Assembly (NCBI RefSeq): GCF_036231965.1
Contig: NZ_CP109499.1
Span: 3,720,001-3,784,000 of the forward strand
DNA length: 64,000 nt
Reading direction: 5' to 3'
DNA from: Streptomyces sp. NBC_01428
Lineage (GTDB): Bacteria > Actinomycetota > Actinomycetes > Streptomycetales > Streptomycetaceae
The notes beneath the pieces were generated by a model. It saw only the letters and a program-made list of their open reading frames with translations. It searched no databases and was not told the origin of the DNA. Position numbers and translations under genes: made by a program. Shown here one piece after another: positions 16,116 to 24,291 of the stretch (position 1 is its first letter; each line of letters starts with the position of its first letter).

Positions 16116-17021
16116 ATGAGCGCAGTCGAGAAGTCCGAGCAGCGGCGTCTGAGCGTGTTCAAGACCTACAAGCTGTACGTGGGGGGCAAGTTCCCGCGTT
16201 CCGAGAGCGGCCGGGTGTACGAGGTGACCGACTCGAAGGGCACGTGGCTGGCCAACGCCCCGCAGTCCTCGCGCAAGGACGCCCGGGACGCGGTCGTCGC
16301 CGCGCGCAAGGCGTTCGGCGGCTGGTCCGGCGCCACGGCGTACAACCGCGGCCAGGTCCTCTACCGCGTCGCGGAGATGCTGGAGGGCCGCCGGGAGCAG
16401 TTCGCCCGTGAGGTGGCGGAGGCCGAGGGCCTGTCGAAGGCGAAGGCGGCGGCCGTCGTCGACGCGGCGATCGACCGGTGGGTCTGGTACGCGGGCTGGA
16501 CGGACAAGATCGCCCAGGTCGTGGGCGGCGCGAACCCGGTGGCGGGCCCGTACTTCAACCTGTCGTCCCCGGAGCCGACCGGTGTCGTCACGGTGCTGGC
16601 ACCGCAGGAGTCGTCGTTCCTCGGCCTGGTCTCGGTGATCGCCCCGGTGATCGCCACCGGCAACACGGTGATCGTGATCGCGAGCGAGACGTCCCCGCTC
16701 CCGGCGCTGTCGCTGGGTGAGGTGCTGGCCACCTCCGACGTGCCCGGCGGTGTCGTGAACATCCTGTCCGGCAGGACCGCGGAGATCGCGGCCCCGCTGG
16801 CCGCGCACCAGGACGTCAACGCGATCGACCTGGCCGGAGCGGACGAGGAACTGGCCAAGGAGCTGGAGATCGCCGCCGCGGACAACCTGAAGCGCGTCCT
16901 CCGTCCACAGGCTGTGGATTACGCGCGCACTCCCGGCACCGAGCGCCTGACGGCGTTCCTGGAGACGAAGACGGTCTGGCACCCGACGGGCGCCCTGGGC
17001 GTCTCGGGTTCCTCGTACTGA
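16116..17021 (+). CDS. Aldehyde dehydrogenase-like pseudoenzyme (half-length)
   Basis: A 301-residue protein related to the N-terminal and cofactor-binding half of aldehyde dehydrogenases: YVGGKFPRSESGRVYEV at the start, then a central VLAPQESSFLGLVSVIAPVIATGNTV region. It lacks the LELGGK glutamate and the GQxC cysteine, and stops before the catalytic domain would begin; the last about 50 residues are unrelated to the family end. Coding quality is normal, with no frameshift seen, so it is a maintained protein rather than decay. It directly abuts the intact enzyme (ATG next to its TAA), suggesting a paired, perhaps hetero-oligomeric, role. Function unknown. Confidence 0.85.
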   Translation: MSAVEKSEQRRLSVFKTYKLYVGGKFPRSESGRVYEVTDSKGTWLANAPQSSRKDARDAVVAARKAFGGWSGATAYNRGQVLYRVAEMLEGRREQFAREVAEAEGLSKAKAAAVVDAAIDRWVWYAGWTDKIAQVVGGANPVAGPYFNLSSPEPTGVVTVLAPQESSFLGLVSVIAPVIATGNTVIVIASETSPLPALSLGEVLATSDVPGGVVNILSGRTAEIAAPLAAHQDVNAIDLAGADEELAKELEIAAADNLKRVLRPQAVDYARTPGTERLTAFLETKTVWHPTGALGVSGSSY

Positions 17022-17115
17022 TCCGTGGCCGCCCGCACGGCCACGCGATGACGTCATGAGGCGACGTCCGCGCCGCCGGGGCCCCGATCCGTGTCCCTGG
17101 GGCTCCGGGCAACGA

Positions 17116-17155
17116 AGAGCCGCGCTCCCCCTCCGTCCGGGGGGAGCGCGGCTCT
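17116..17155. terminator. Hairpin terminator of deoC operon
   Basis: AGAGCCGCGCTCCCCC pairs with GGGGGAGCGCGGCTCT across a short TCCGTCC-type loop. It lies between convergent genes. Confidence 0.8.
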
Positions 17156-17201
17156 CTCCTGTCCGCAGGGCCGCCGGAACGCCGCCCGGGGCCGCATCGG
17201 G

Positions 17202-17609
17202 TCAGTGCAGCAGCCCGGTCACCTGGCCGAGCACCGGAATGCTGCCGACCGACGGGGCCTGCGCCAGCGGTCCCGTCAGGGCCTTCGAGGACAGCGGCTT
17301 GAAGTCGGCGAGCTGGGTGCCCACGCCGTTGTCGAGCGGGTCGACGCCCGTGCCGGCCAGCGGGTTGGGCTTCAACCCCTCGACCGGGCCCGTGACATAG
17401 CCCACGGTTCCGGTCAGCGCCTGGAGTCCGGCCTGCGGGTCGATGCTGCCGAGCGAGGTGGGCCGGGTGCGCATGACGTCCACGACGGGGGCCGAGTCCG
17501 CGACGGCCGGGGAGGCCGCGGCGGCACCGGCGGCCACCACACCGACCGCCGCGGCGATCCGCGCGGTCGTACGGGCCAGGGAGGTCGGCTGGGCTGCGTG
17601 TCGCACCAT
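17202..17609 (-). CDS. Small secreted protein, unknown function
   Basis: A 135-residue protein with a clear Sec signal peptide (about residues 10-38, cleavage likely after PAVADS). The mature part is low-complexity Gly/Pro/Leu-rich with no known domain. Resembles the short alanine-rich exported proteins abundant in Streptomyces. A similar gene sits at 23803-24156. ATG 17609; a GAGGAAAACC ribosome binding site lies just upstream. Role unknown, possibly cell envelope. Confidence 0.75.
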   Translation of the reverse strand: MVRHAAQPTSLARTTARIAAAVGVVAAGAAAASPAVADSAPVVDVMRTRPTSLGSIDPQAGLQALTGTVGYVTGPVEGLKPNPLAGTGVDPLDNGVGTQLADFKPLSSKALTGPLAQAPSVGSIPVLGQVTGLLH

Positions 17610-17882
17610 CAGGGTTTTCCTCTGTGACTAGCGGAGAGCGGGAGTTCTCTGACTGAAGCTCTCTGGCGGAGGGCAACGGGATCGACACGCAGAGTAGTTG
17701 ACGGGGCTCCCGTCGCGGGCGGTACGGGCGCCGGATTAGCCCCTAGGGGTCAACAGGCATATCACCGCCAGTCGGTGAAGGAACTCCGGTACCCGTCGGC
17801 CGTGGCGCCGAAGCCGGGGATAATGTCCGGGAGCCGCGCCGTCGCGCGGCGCCGCCGGACCTGTCACAGAAGGTGCAGAGAA

Positions 17883-18521
17883 TTGGGCTCCCACCCCCCG
17901 ATACCCACCCGCGTGGTGCTGCTCTGCGGTCCCTCCGGCTCCGGGAAGTCCCTTCTCGCAGCCGACTCCGGGCTCCCCGTGCTGCGTCTCGACGACTTCT
18001 ACAAGGAAGCCACGGACCCGACACTGCCCCAGGTCGAGGGCAGCGAGGACATCGACTGGGACCACCCGCTGTCCTGGGACGCCGACACCGCGGTCGCCGC
18101 CATCGAGGAACTGTGCCGCACGGGACGTACGGACATCCCCGTGTACGACATCTCGCTGAGCGCCCGGACCGGCGCCGAGACCCTGCGCATGGAGCGCACC
18201 CCGGTGTTCATCGCGGAGGGGATCTTCGCCGCCGAGATCGTCGAGCGCTGCCGTGAACTCGGCGTCCTCGCCGACGCGCTGTGCCTGTCGCGGGGCGCTG
18301 TGACCACGTTCCGGCGCCGCTTCGTGCGGGACCTCAGGGAGGGCCGCAAGTCGGTGCCGTTCCTGGTGCGCCGCGGCTGGCGGCTGATGCGCACGGAGCG
18401 TTCCATCGTGGCCCGCCAGGCGGCGCTGGGCGCGCACCCCTGCGACAAGGCAGAGGCACTGGGCCGGCTGACCGCCGCGGCGGCCGGACGCCGGACGCCC
18501 TCGCACCGCACGGCGGCCTAG
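17883..18521 (+). CDS. Uridine kinase-like P-loop protein
   Basis: A 212-residue P-loop kinase. The Walker A motif GPSGSGKS is at about residues 15-22. LRLDDFYKE follows (the Asp of this motif is the catalytic base in uridine/cytidine and pantothenate kinases), with IDWDHPLSW and IAEGIFAAE as further family blocks. It probably phosphorylates uridine or a related nucleoside; the neighbouring nucleoside genes fit but prove nothing. No ATG fits: TTG 17883, with AAGG 9 nt upstream, gives the conserved GSHPPIPTRVVLLCG start. An in-frame ATG at 17823 would add a basic 20-residue leader. A terminator follows, facing sigQ. Confidence 0.8.
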   Translation: MGSHPPIPTRVVLLCGPSGSGKSLLAADSGLPVLRLDDFYKEATDPTLPQVEGSEDIDWDHPLSWDADTAVAAIEELCRTGRTDIPVYDISLSARTGAETLRMERTPVFIAEGIFAAEIVERCRELGVLADALCLSRGAVTTFRRRFVRDLREGRKSVPFLVRRGWRLMRTERSIVARQAALGAHPCDKAEALGRLTAAAAGRRTPSHRTAA

Positions 18522-18585
18522 GCACCAGGGCCCCGAGCCCCTCCGCGCGGGACGACGAAGCACGCGGGACGACGAAAAACGAAAG

Positions 18586-18617
18586 AGGTCCAGGCGGACC
18601 CCCGTCCGCCTGGACCT
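18586..18617. terminator. Bidirectional terminator between uridine kinase gene and sigQ
   Basis: AGGTCCAGGCGGAC pairs perfectly with GTCCGCCTGGACCT around a four-base loop. It lies between convergent genes. Confidence 0.85.
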
Positions 18618-18726
18618 TCCTCGTCTCCCCCGTGGTCCCCCGTGACCCCGTTGGATCCCCCCACGACCGTCGTCGGCTCCCCCCGGAACCGACGCCCCCC
18701 GGTCTGTTACCGCTCCCCCCGTACCT

Positions 18727-19506
18727 TCAGGCGACAAGCTCCCCGAAGGACTCCTCCTCGTCACGGCCGAAGCTGAGGACCTCGTCCTCGCGCATCCGGC
18801 GCAGCGAGCGCCAGATGCTGGACTTCACCGTGCCGACACTGATGTCGAGGATCTCCGCGATCTCCGGGTCGGTGCGGCCCTCGTAGTAACGGAGGACCAG
18901 CATCGTGCGCTGGAGTTCGGGCAGCCGGGCGAGCGCCTGCCACAGGACGGCGCGCAGTTCGGTGCCGCGCATCGCGTCCGTGTCGCCGGGCGTCTCCGGC
19001 AGTTCCTCGGTCGGGTACTCGTTCAGCTTGCGGCGGCGCCACGCGCTGATGTGCAGGTTCGTCATCGTGCGGCGGAGGTAGCCCCCGACCGCGGCCTTGT
19101 CGGTGATCCGGTCCCAGGCCCGGTACGTCGAGAACAGCGCGCTCTGCAGCAGGTCCTCGGCCTCGAAGCGGTCACCGGTCAGGTGGTAGGCGGTTGCGTA
19201 CAGGGAGGCGCGGCGCTCCTGGACGTAAGCGGTGAACTCCGCTTCCGACAGCGAGTGACGCTCCCCCGAGACCTCCCCGTACGCGGCTCCCCCGTGAGCC
19301 TTCCCCCCGGTCGTGCCCACGGCGGTGGCCGCCGTGGTGTTCTCCCCCGTGCGGGCGTCAACCACCTTCATGTGCACGGTGTGCTGACGCCCGGCGCCGC
19401 GATCGCACCCCCGCCCGATCACGGCGCCGGACTTCTCCGCAGCCCGGTTGACGTCGTGGAGCCGCGTGACAACCGCGCCAGTAATCGTGCTGTGCAGTGT
19501 GTTCAT
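18727..19506 (-). CDS. sigQ: ECF sigma factor SigQ
   Basis: A 259-residue ECF (SigE/SCO4908-like) sigma factor. About 80 N-terminal residues are low-complexity; region 2 follows (YATAYHLTGDRFEAEDLLQSALFSTYRAWDR), then region 4 (LPELQRTMLVLRYYEGRTDPEIAEIL with SVGTVKSSIWRSL as the -35 recognition helix). It is divergent from afsQ1-afsQ2 as in S. coelicolor, where SigQ and the AfsQ system together affect antibiotic production and development under particular nutrient conditions. ATG 19506 is used; internal starts near residue 80 would give a conventional ECF length. The AfsQ1 box lies 107-122 bp upstream. Confidence 0.88.
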   Translation of the reverse strand: MNTLHSTITGAVVTRLHDVNRAAEKSGAVIGRGCDRGAGRQHTVHMKVVDARTGENTTAATAVGTTGGKAHGGAAYGEVSGERHSLSEAEFTAYVQERRASLYATAYHLTGDRFEAEDLLQSALFSTYRAWDRITDKAAVGGYLRRTMTNLHISAWRRRKLNEYPTEELPETPGDTDAMRGTELRAVLWQALARLPELQRTMLVLRYYEGRTDPEIAEILDISVGTVKSSIWRSLRRMREDEVLSFGRDEEESFGELVA

Positions 19507-19612
19507 CTCGCGCCCCCCGTCGTGGAGTACCGGTGCTTCGGTCGTTCTGTGGTGCGTCCTGCCTTGTGACGAAAAGCTTGCCCGGGCCACTTCATGGCCG
19601 TGTCCGCCGACT

Positions 19613-19628
19613 GTCACAGACCTGTCAC
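19613..19628. promoter_or_regulatory. AfsQ1 box GTCAC-n6-GTCAC
   Basis: GTCAC at 19613-19617 and GTCAC at 19624-19628, separated by AGACCT, exactly fit the GTnAC-n6-GTnAC site described for S. coelicolor AfsQ1 (recalled, not looked up). It lies between sigQ and afsQ1, so it can control sigQ and the two-component genes themselves. Confidence 0.8.
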
Positions 19629-19801
19629 AGGGGTCCCGCGCAGGCACGGCACAGGCCGGTCACAGAGAAGAGCGGTACGACTACGCAGACGGATCCGTGG
19701 TGCCGTCGGCCGGTCCGGCGCGGGGCAGGTATCGGGGAGGAGAGGAGTGGGAGCGCTCCAACGGTCGATACCCGGCCATGACATGGGCCAGAATGACGTC
19801 C

Positions 19802-20479
19802 GTGCCTTCCCTGTTGCTGATCGAGGACGACGACGCCATCCGTACGGCCCTGGAGCTCTCTTTGACGCGCCAGGGACACCGTGTGGCCACCGCTGCCACC
19901 GGAGAGGACGGGCTGAAGCTGTTGCGCGAGCAGCGGCCGGACCTGATCGTGCTGGACGTGATGCTGCCCGGCATCGACGGCTTCGAGGTGTGCCGTCGCA
20001 TCCGGCGCACCGACCAGCTGCCGATCATCCTGCTGACCGCACGCAGCGACGACATCGACGTCGTGGTCGGGCTGGAGTCCGGTGCCGACGACTACGTGGT
20101 CAAGCCGGTGCAGGGACGGGTGCTCGACGCCCGGATCCGTGCCGTGCTGCGCCGTGGCGAGCGGGAGGCGAACGACTCGGCGTCGTTCGGCTCGCTGGTC
20201 ATCGACCGCGCCGCCATGACGGTCACGAAGAACGGTGAGGACCTGCAACTGACGCCCACCGAGCTGCGGTTGCTCCTGGAGCTGAGCCGCAGGCCCGGAC
20301 AGGCGCTGTCCCGCCAGCAGCTGCTGCGGCTGGTGTGGGAGCACGACTACCTGGGCGACTCCCGGCTGGTCGACGCCTGTGTGCAGCGGCTGCGCGCCAA
20401 GGTGGAGGACGTGCCCTCGTCGCCCACCCTGATCCGTACCGTGCGGGGCGTCGGCTACCGGCTGGACAATCCTCAGTGA
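19802..20479 (+). CDS. afsQ1: Two-component response regulator AfsQ1
   Basis: A 225-residue OmpR-type response regulator. The receiver domain has the acidic pair in LLIEDDD, phosphoacceptor Asp52 (VLDVMLPG), Thr in LLTARS and Lys in DYVVKPV. The winged-helix effector domain follows (TPTELRLLLELSRRPGQ and GVGYRLD end). The high similarity of the region and its neighbours identify it as AfsQ1, a pleiotropic regulator of actinorhodin and other pathways in S. coelicolor. Start GTG 19802 (VPSLLLIED) has no Shine-Dalgarno; a CAGAAT -10-like hexamer ends 7 nt upstream, so translation may be leaderless. It overlaps afsQ2 by GTGA. Confidence 0.93.
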   Translation: MPSLLLIEDDDAIRTALELSLTRQGHRVATAATGEDGLKLLREQRPDLIVLDVMLPGIDGFEVCRRIRRTDQLPIILLTARSDDIDVVVGLESGADDYVVKPVQGRVLDARIRAVLRRGEREANDSASFGSLVIDRAAMTVTKNGEDLQLTPTELRLLLELSRRPGQALSRQQLLRLVWEHDYLGDSRLVDACVQRLRAKVEDVPSSPTLIRTVRGVGYRLDNPQ

Positions 20480-22062
20480 CGAAACCGCACGACAAGCTCC
20501 GCGGCTGGGCCGCGGCGCGCAAGGCACTCCTGTCCGGCCTGCGCTTCACCAGTCTGCGACTGCGGCTGGTCGTGGTGTTCGGGCTGGTGGCGCTCACCGC
20601 CGCGGTCTCGGCGTCCGGCATCGCGTACTGGCTGAACCGCGAGGCCGTCCTGACGCGTACGCAGGACGCCGTGCTGCGCGACTTCCAGCAGGAGATGCGC
20701 AACCACGCGAGCATGCTGCCGGTACACCCCGGCCAGGACGAACTGCAGCGCACGGCCGTGCAGATGGCGAACAGCAGTCAGCGGTTCAGCGTGCTGCTGG
20801 TCGCCGAGGACGAGACCGGGAAGACGGTCGTCGGCAACTCCGAGCTGGACACCTTCACCCTGGAGGACGTGCCCGCGTCCCTCCAGAAGGCGGTGGACAA
20901 GAAGCAGTCGCTCTCCTCGAACAACACGTCGGCCTACCACCTGTACTGGCAGCGGATCACGGACCACGACAAGCCGTACCTGGTGGGCGGCGCGCGGGTG
21001 ATCGGCGGCACCACGACCGGTTACATGCTCAAGTCGCTGGAGCCGGAGGCGAAGGACCTCAATTCGCTGGCCTGGTCCCTGGGGATCGCGACGGGGCTGG
21101 CGCTGATCGGCTCGGCGCTGCTCGCCCAGGCCGCCGCGACCACGGTCCTCAAGCCGGTGCACCGGCTGGGCATCGCGGCCCGCCGGCTCGGCGAGGGCAA
21201 GCTGGACACCCGGCTGCGGGTCTCCGGCACGGACGAACTCGCCGATCTGTCACGGACGTTCAACCACACGGCGGAGGCGCTGGAGAAACGCGTGGCGGAC
21301 ATGAGCGCGCGGGACGAGGCGTCCCGGCGCTTCGTCGCCGACATGTCCCACGAACTGCGCACCCCGCTCACCGCGATCACCGCCGTCACGGAGATCCTCG
21401 AAGAGGAGCTGGACGCGGAGACCGGCAGCGTGGACCCGATGATCGAGCCGGCCGTCCGGCTGGTCGTCAGCGAGACCCGGCGTCTCGGCGACCTCGTGGA
21501 GAACCTCATGGAGGTGACCCGCTTCGACGCGGGCACCGCCCGGCTCGTCCTGGACTACGTGGACATCGCCGACCAGATCACCGCGTGCATCGACGCCCGC
21601 GCCTGGCTGGACGCGGTCGAACTGGACGCGGAGCGCGGCATCATGGCGCGGGTCGACCCACGCCGCCTCGACGTGATCCTCGCGAACCTGATCGGCAACG
21701 CGCTCAAGCACGGCGGCTCGCCGGTCCGGGTGGCGGTACGGGTGGAGGGCGAGCAGCTGGTCATCGCGGTGCGGGACCACGGCCCCGGCATCCCCGAGGA
21801 CGTCCTGCCGCATGTCTTCGACCGGTTCTACAAGGCCAGCGCGTCCCGGCCGCGTTCGGAGGGCAGCGGTCTCGGCCTGTCCATCGCGCTGGAGAACGCG
21901 CACATCCACGGCGGTGAGATCACCGCGGCGAACTCTCCCGAGGGCGGGGCGGTGTTCACCCTGCGGCTGCCGCACGACGCGTCGCAGCTCCTCGACGACG
22001 ACCCGGGCGAGCAGTCCGAGGACCCCGCGCACGGCAACGGCACGGAAGGCACCGCCGGATGA
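20476..22062 (+). CDS. afsQ2: Two-component sensor histidine kinase AfsQ2
   Basis: A 528-residue membrane kinase. A first transmembrane helix lies at about residues 30-50, then an extracytoplasmic sensor loop of about 130 residues. A second helix (about 190-215) leads into HAMP (VLKPVHRLGIAARRLGEG). The H-box carries His292 (DMSHELRTPLTAI), followed by N-box NLIGNALKHGG, and G1/F/G2 DHGPGIPEDVLPHVFDRFYKA and GSGLGLSI. It phosphorylates AfsQ1. GTG 20476 overlaps the afsQ1 stop by GTGA, and its TGA overlaps the next gene by ATGA, so the three are translationally coupled. Confidence 0.93.
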   Translation: MTKPHDKLRGWAAARKALLSGLRFTSLRLRLVVVFGLVALTAAVSASGIAYWLNREAVLTRTQDAVLRDFQQEMRNHASMLPVHPGQDELQRTAVQMANSSQRFSVLLVAEDETGKTVVGNSELDTFTLEDVPASLQKAVDKKQSLSSNNTSAYHLYWQRITDHDKPYLVGGARVIGGTTTGYMLKSLEPEAKDLNSLAWSLGIATGLALIGSALLAQAAATTVLKPVHRLGIAARRLGEGKLDTRLRVSGTDELADLSRTFNHTAEALEKRVADMSARDEASRRFVADMSHELRTPLTAITAVTEILEEELDAETGSVDPMIEPAVRLVVSETRRLGDLVENLMEVTRFDAGTARLVLDYVDIADQITACIDARAWLDAVELDAERGIMARVDPRRLDVILANLIGNALKHGGSPVRVAVRVEGEQLVIAVRDHGPGIPEDVLPHVFDRFYKASASRPRSEGSGLGLSIALENAHIHGGEITAANSPEGGAVFTLRLPHDASQLLDDDPGEQSEDPAHGNGTEGTAG

Positions 22063-22724
22063 CCCCCGCACGCGCCCACGCCCCCGACGACGCCCCGCAC
22101 CCGGCCCGGCGGCCCCTGCCGGGGCGGATGCGGCCCTGGCTGGCGCTGCCGCTGCTGGCCGTGCTGCTCACCGGGTGCGGAATCCGCTCCACGCAGGTCC
22201 CCACCGACTTCGGACCCGCTCCCTCCCGTGTCCCCTGTGCGCTGTCCGGCCAGGACACGGCCACCCCGTCCTCGGGCGGTGTGCCCGTCCAGGTGTTCCT
22301 GATCTGCTCGGCGCAGCTGGTCACCGTCGACCGGTCGGTGCGCATCCCCGACGGTACGGCGGAGGCGGCGCGCCGCGTCCTGGTGGCCCAGGGCCTGCTC
22401 GACGAACTCGCCGAGACACCGTCGACGCCGGAACAGCAGGCGCGGTACTCGACGGACGTACGGGGCGGGATGACGGTCGGCGGGCCGCACGGCCGGGACC
22501 CCGAGGACACGTTGCGGCTGAGCACCTCCCCCGCGGACCTCACGCCGACGGCGCTCGCACAGATCGTCTGCACGTTCTCGGACTCGGCCGCGGCGCGGGA
22601 CGACGGCACCGTCGTCCTCGGCGGTCCGGCGCCCGACCCGCTGCGCACGTACACCTGCACGCCCGAGGTGCGTTCCTCGCCGGGCACCGAGACCCCGGGG
22701 TCGACGGCGGTCGACGGTTCGTGA
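22059..22724 (+). CDS. GerMN-like lipoprotein coupled to afsQ2
   Basis: A 221-residue predicted lipoprotein. An Arg/Pro-rich leader precedes a hydrophobic segment ending in lipobox LLTGC (cysteine at about residue 40). The exported part, about residues 70-190, resembles a GerMN-type domain (VQVFLICSAQLVTVDRSV through ADLTPTALAQIVCTF). ATG overlaps the afsQ2 stop (ATGA), so it is co-expressed with the sensor kinase. It could present a ligand to AfsQ2 or report envelope state, as LpqB does for MtrAB. It may be the gene called afsQ3 in S. coelicolor (uncertain recall). Confidence 0.8.
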   Translation: MTPARAHAPDDAPHPARRPLPGRMRPWLALPLLAVLLTGCGIRSTQVPTDFGPAPSRVPCALSGQDTATPSSGGVPVQVFLICSAQLVTVDRSVRIPDGTAEAARRVLVAQGLLDELAETPSTPEQQARYSTDVRGGMTVGGPHGRDPEDTLRLSTSPADLTPTALAQIVCTFSDSAAARDDGTVVLGGPAPDPLRTYTCTPEVRSSPGTETPGSTAVDGS

Positions 22725-22789
22725 GCGGGGGCCGGGGTGAAAATCCCGGCCCCGGAACCGATCGTGCCGGACCCGGCGTCTTGGGGGAC

Positions 22790-23341
22790 GTGCAGCGTCT
22801 TGGTTCAGACGGCGACCGTGCCGTCACCCGCGTCCGTGTGGCAGGAGGTGTCCTCCTCGTCGCACACCTCGCCCTCGTCGCCTGGATCACCCTGCGCCCG
22901 CTGGACGTCCCCTGGGTGAGTGCCGCCAATCTGCGGCCGTTCGCCGGCATCAGAGCCGACCTGGCGCTCGACCCGGAGGCCGCGGCCCGCCGGATCGCCG
23001 CGGGGCTCGGACTGCTCGCCCCGCTGGGGGTGCTGCTGCCGCTGGCGAGTGGCAGGCTCGCGGTCTCCACGCTCGGCTCGCTGCTGCGGACGGTCGCCGC
23101 GGGCACCCTGCTGTCGCTGGGCATAGAGCTGCTCCAGACCGGGGTTCCCGGCCAGGTCGTGGACATCGACTCGATCCTGCTGAACACCCTCGGGGTGGCC
23201 CTCGCGCACCTCGCGGTCGTACCCGCCGTGCGCGCCGGGATCCGTCGCCGGGCGGAGACGCGGCACCGGGCGACCGTTCTCCGGGAGGACCCCGCTCAGG
23301 GTCTGACCCCGACGATTCCCAGGGTCGGCATCGCTCCGTAG
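22790..23341 (+). CDS. VanZ family membrane protein
   Basis: A 183-residue VanZ-like protein: hydrophobic helices at about residues 16-32, 70-92, 96-115 and 130-152, with the family features RPLDVPWV, NLRPF and VDIDSILLNTLGVALA. VanZ-type proteins confer low-level teicoplanin resistance in enterococci; in actinobacteria their role is mostly unknown and may concern envelope lipids. Start GTG 22790 follows a GGGGGA box. The gene is 65 bp after the lipoprotein, probably still in the afsQ transcript. Confidence 0.8.
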   Translation: MQRLGSDGDRAVTRVRVAGGVLLVAHLALVAWITLRPLDVPWVSAANLRPFAGIRADLALDPEAAARRIAAGLGLLAPLGVLLPLASGRLAVSTLGSLLRTVAAGTLLSLGIELLQTGVPGQVVDIDSILLNTLGVALAHLAVVPAVRAGIRRRAETRHRATVLREDPAQGLTPTIPRVGIAP

Positions 23342-23453
23342 AGCGACGCTTCGCCCCCCTTCGTCCCCGTACTGTCGAAGACATCGGTGAACGCGCCGAT
23401 GACGACGGAGACCGGCCCGCCGGGACTCCACGACGGTTCGCGAAGGAGCCACC

Positions 23454-23657
23454 ATGACCGCCCTTGCCCGCCCCACGAACGGCCGCATGATCGGCGGAGT
23501 CTGTGCTGCGCTGGCACGGCGCTTCGGCACCTCCGCGACCACGATGCGCGTCATCTTCGTGGTGTCCTGCCTGCTCCCCGGCCCGCAGTTCCTGCTCTAC
23601 ATCGCGCTGTGGATCCTCTTCCCCTCCGAGGACAAGGCCTCCCGCACCGCCTGGTGA
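23454..23657 (+). CDS. PspC domain protein
   Basis: A 67-residue protein consisting only of a PspC domain: an N-terminal GGVCAALARRFGTS block followed by one or two hydrophobic helices (residues 31-58) ending LWILFP. PspC proteins are inner-membrane partners in the phage-shock response. AAGGAG lies 5 nt before ATG. It is short but fully conserved in pattern. It is followed by a very strong terminator. Confidence 0.85.
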   Translation: MTALARPTNGRMIGGVCAALARRFGTSATTMRVIFVVSCLLPGPQFLLYIALWILFPSEDKASRTAW

Positions 23658-23699
23658 CCCGCCGCCCGGTGATCCGGGCGGCACCCGGCCCTTCGTACG

Positions 23700-23750
23700 G
23701 CGAACGCCGGTGGGGCGCACCCGTCTCGGGTGCGCCCCACCGGCGTTCGC
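23700..23750. terminator. Exceptional 24-bp perfect hairpin terminator
   Basis: GCGAACGCCGGTGGGGCGCA with CCCG (23700-23723) pairs without mismatch to 23727-23750 around a TCT loop. It separates convergent pspC-like and secreted protein genes. Confidence 0.9.
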
Positions 23751-23802
23751 GCAGCAGAAAGACCCCGGGTCGGCGGGGAAGGGGGCCGGATCTGCCGGGG
23801 GC

Positions 23803-24156
23803 TCAGCCCAGCGGGATCCCGTTCACCGGCAGGCCGTGCGTGGGCAGGCCCTGCACCGGCAGGCCACCGAGCAGTCCGGCCACCGGCGCGGCGGGGCCGT
23901 CGGCGAGCAGTCGCGCGGCGGCGGGCTGCGCGGCGGCGACGCCCGCGCCGAGCGCGTTCTGACCCTGGGCGAGCGCCTCACCGGCACCGGGGAGCGCCTT
24001 GGCGACGTTCTCGGCGGGGAGCGTCCGGGTGACGGTGTCCAGCGCCGAGGAGGCGTCCGGCACGGCCGGGGCGGCGTTCGCGGCACCCGCGCCGGCGGCG
24101 GCGAACGCGGCACCGAGAGCGGCGACACCGAGGGTCTTGGCTGCAGACTGCTTCAT
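23803..24156 (-). CDS. Small secreted alanine-rich protein with GLP repeats
   Basis: A 117-residue exported protein with a signal peptide of about 30 residues (cleavage likely at ANAAP). The mature chain is Ala/Gly-rich and ends in short repeats: GLPVQ-GLPTH-GLPVN-GIPLG. No known domain. ATG 24156 starts a normal MKQSAAKTLG leader; a longer frame upstream is not supported. Like the protein at 17202-17609 it may be an envelope or spore-coat component (inference). Confidence 0.75.
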   Translation of the reverse strand: MKQSAAKTLGVAALGAAFAAAGAGAANAAPAVPDASSALDTVTRTLPAENVAKALPGAGEALAQGQNALGAGVAAAQPAAARLLADGPAAPVAGLLGGLPVQGLPTHGLPVNGIPLG

Positions 24157-24234
24157 ATTGAATGCGTCCTTGAAGACGGGGATGTGAGCGGTCCAGAACC
24201 GTAAACACGCGAACCCGCCGTCCGCAAACATCGA

Positions 24235-24278
24235 AAAGCGGCCGAGTCATGGAGAAGAAGTGAAGACCCGGCCGCTTT
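24235..24278 (-). terminator. Terminator of adenosine deaminase gene
   Basis: AAAGCGGCCG pairs with CGGCCGCTTT, loop about 24 nt, just downstream of the adenosine deaminase stop. Confidence 0.65.
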
Positions 24279-24291
24279 CCACTCGCTCCGA

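Noticed and set aside
16918..16932. TTACGCGCGCACTC in the short aldehyde dehydrogenase gene as a regulon site.
   Set aside because: Intragenic and the palindrome is broken (GCAC instead of GTAG).
13602..17057. An 1151-codon open frame on the minus strand opposite deoC and the aldehyde dehydrogenases.
   Set aside because: It is the antisense shadow of three certain genes; long antisense frames arise from high third-position GC. No family motifs.
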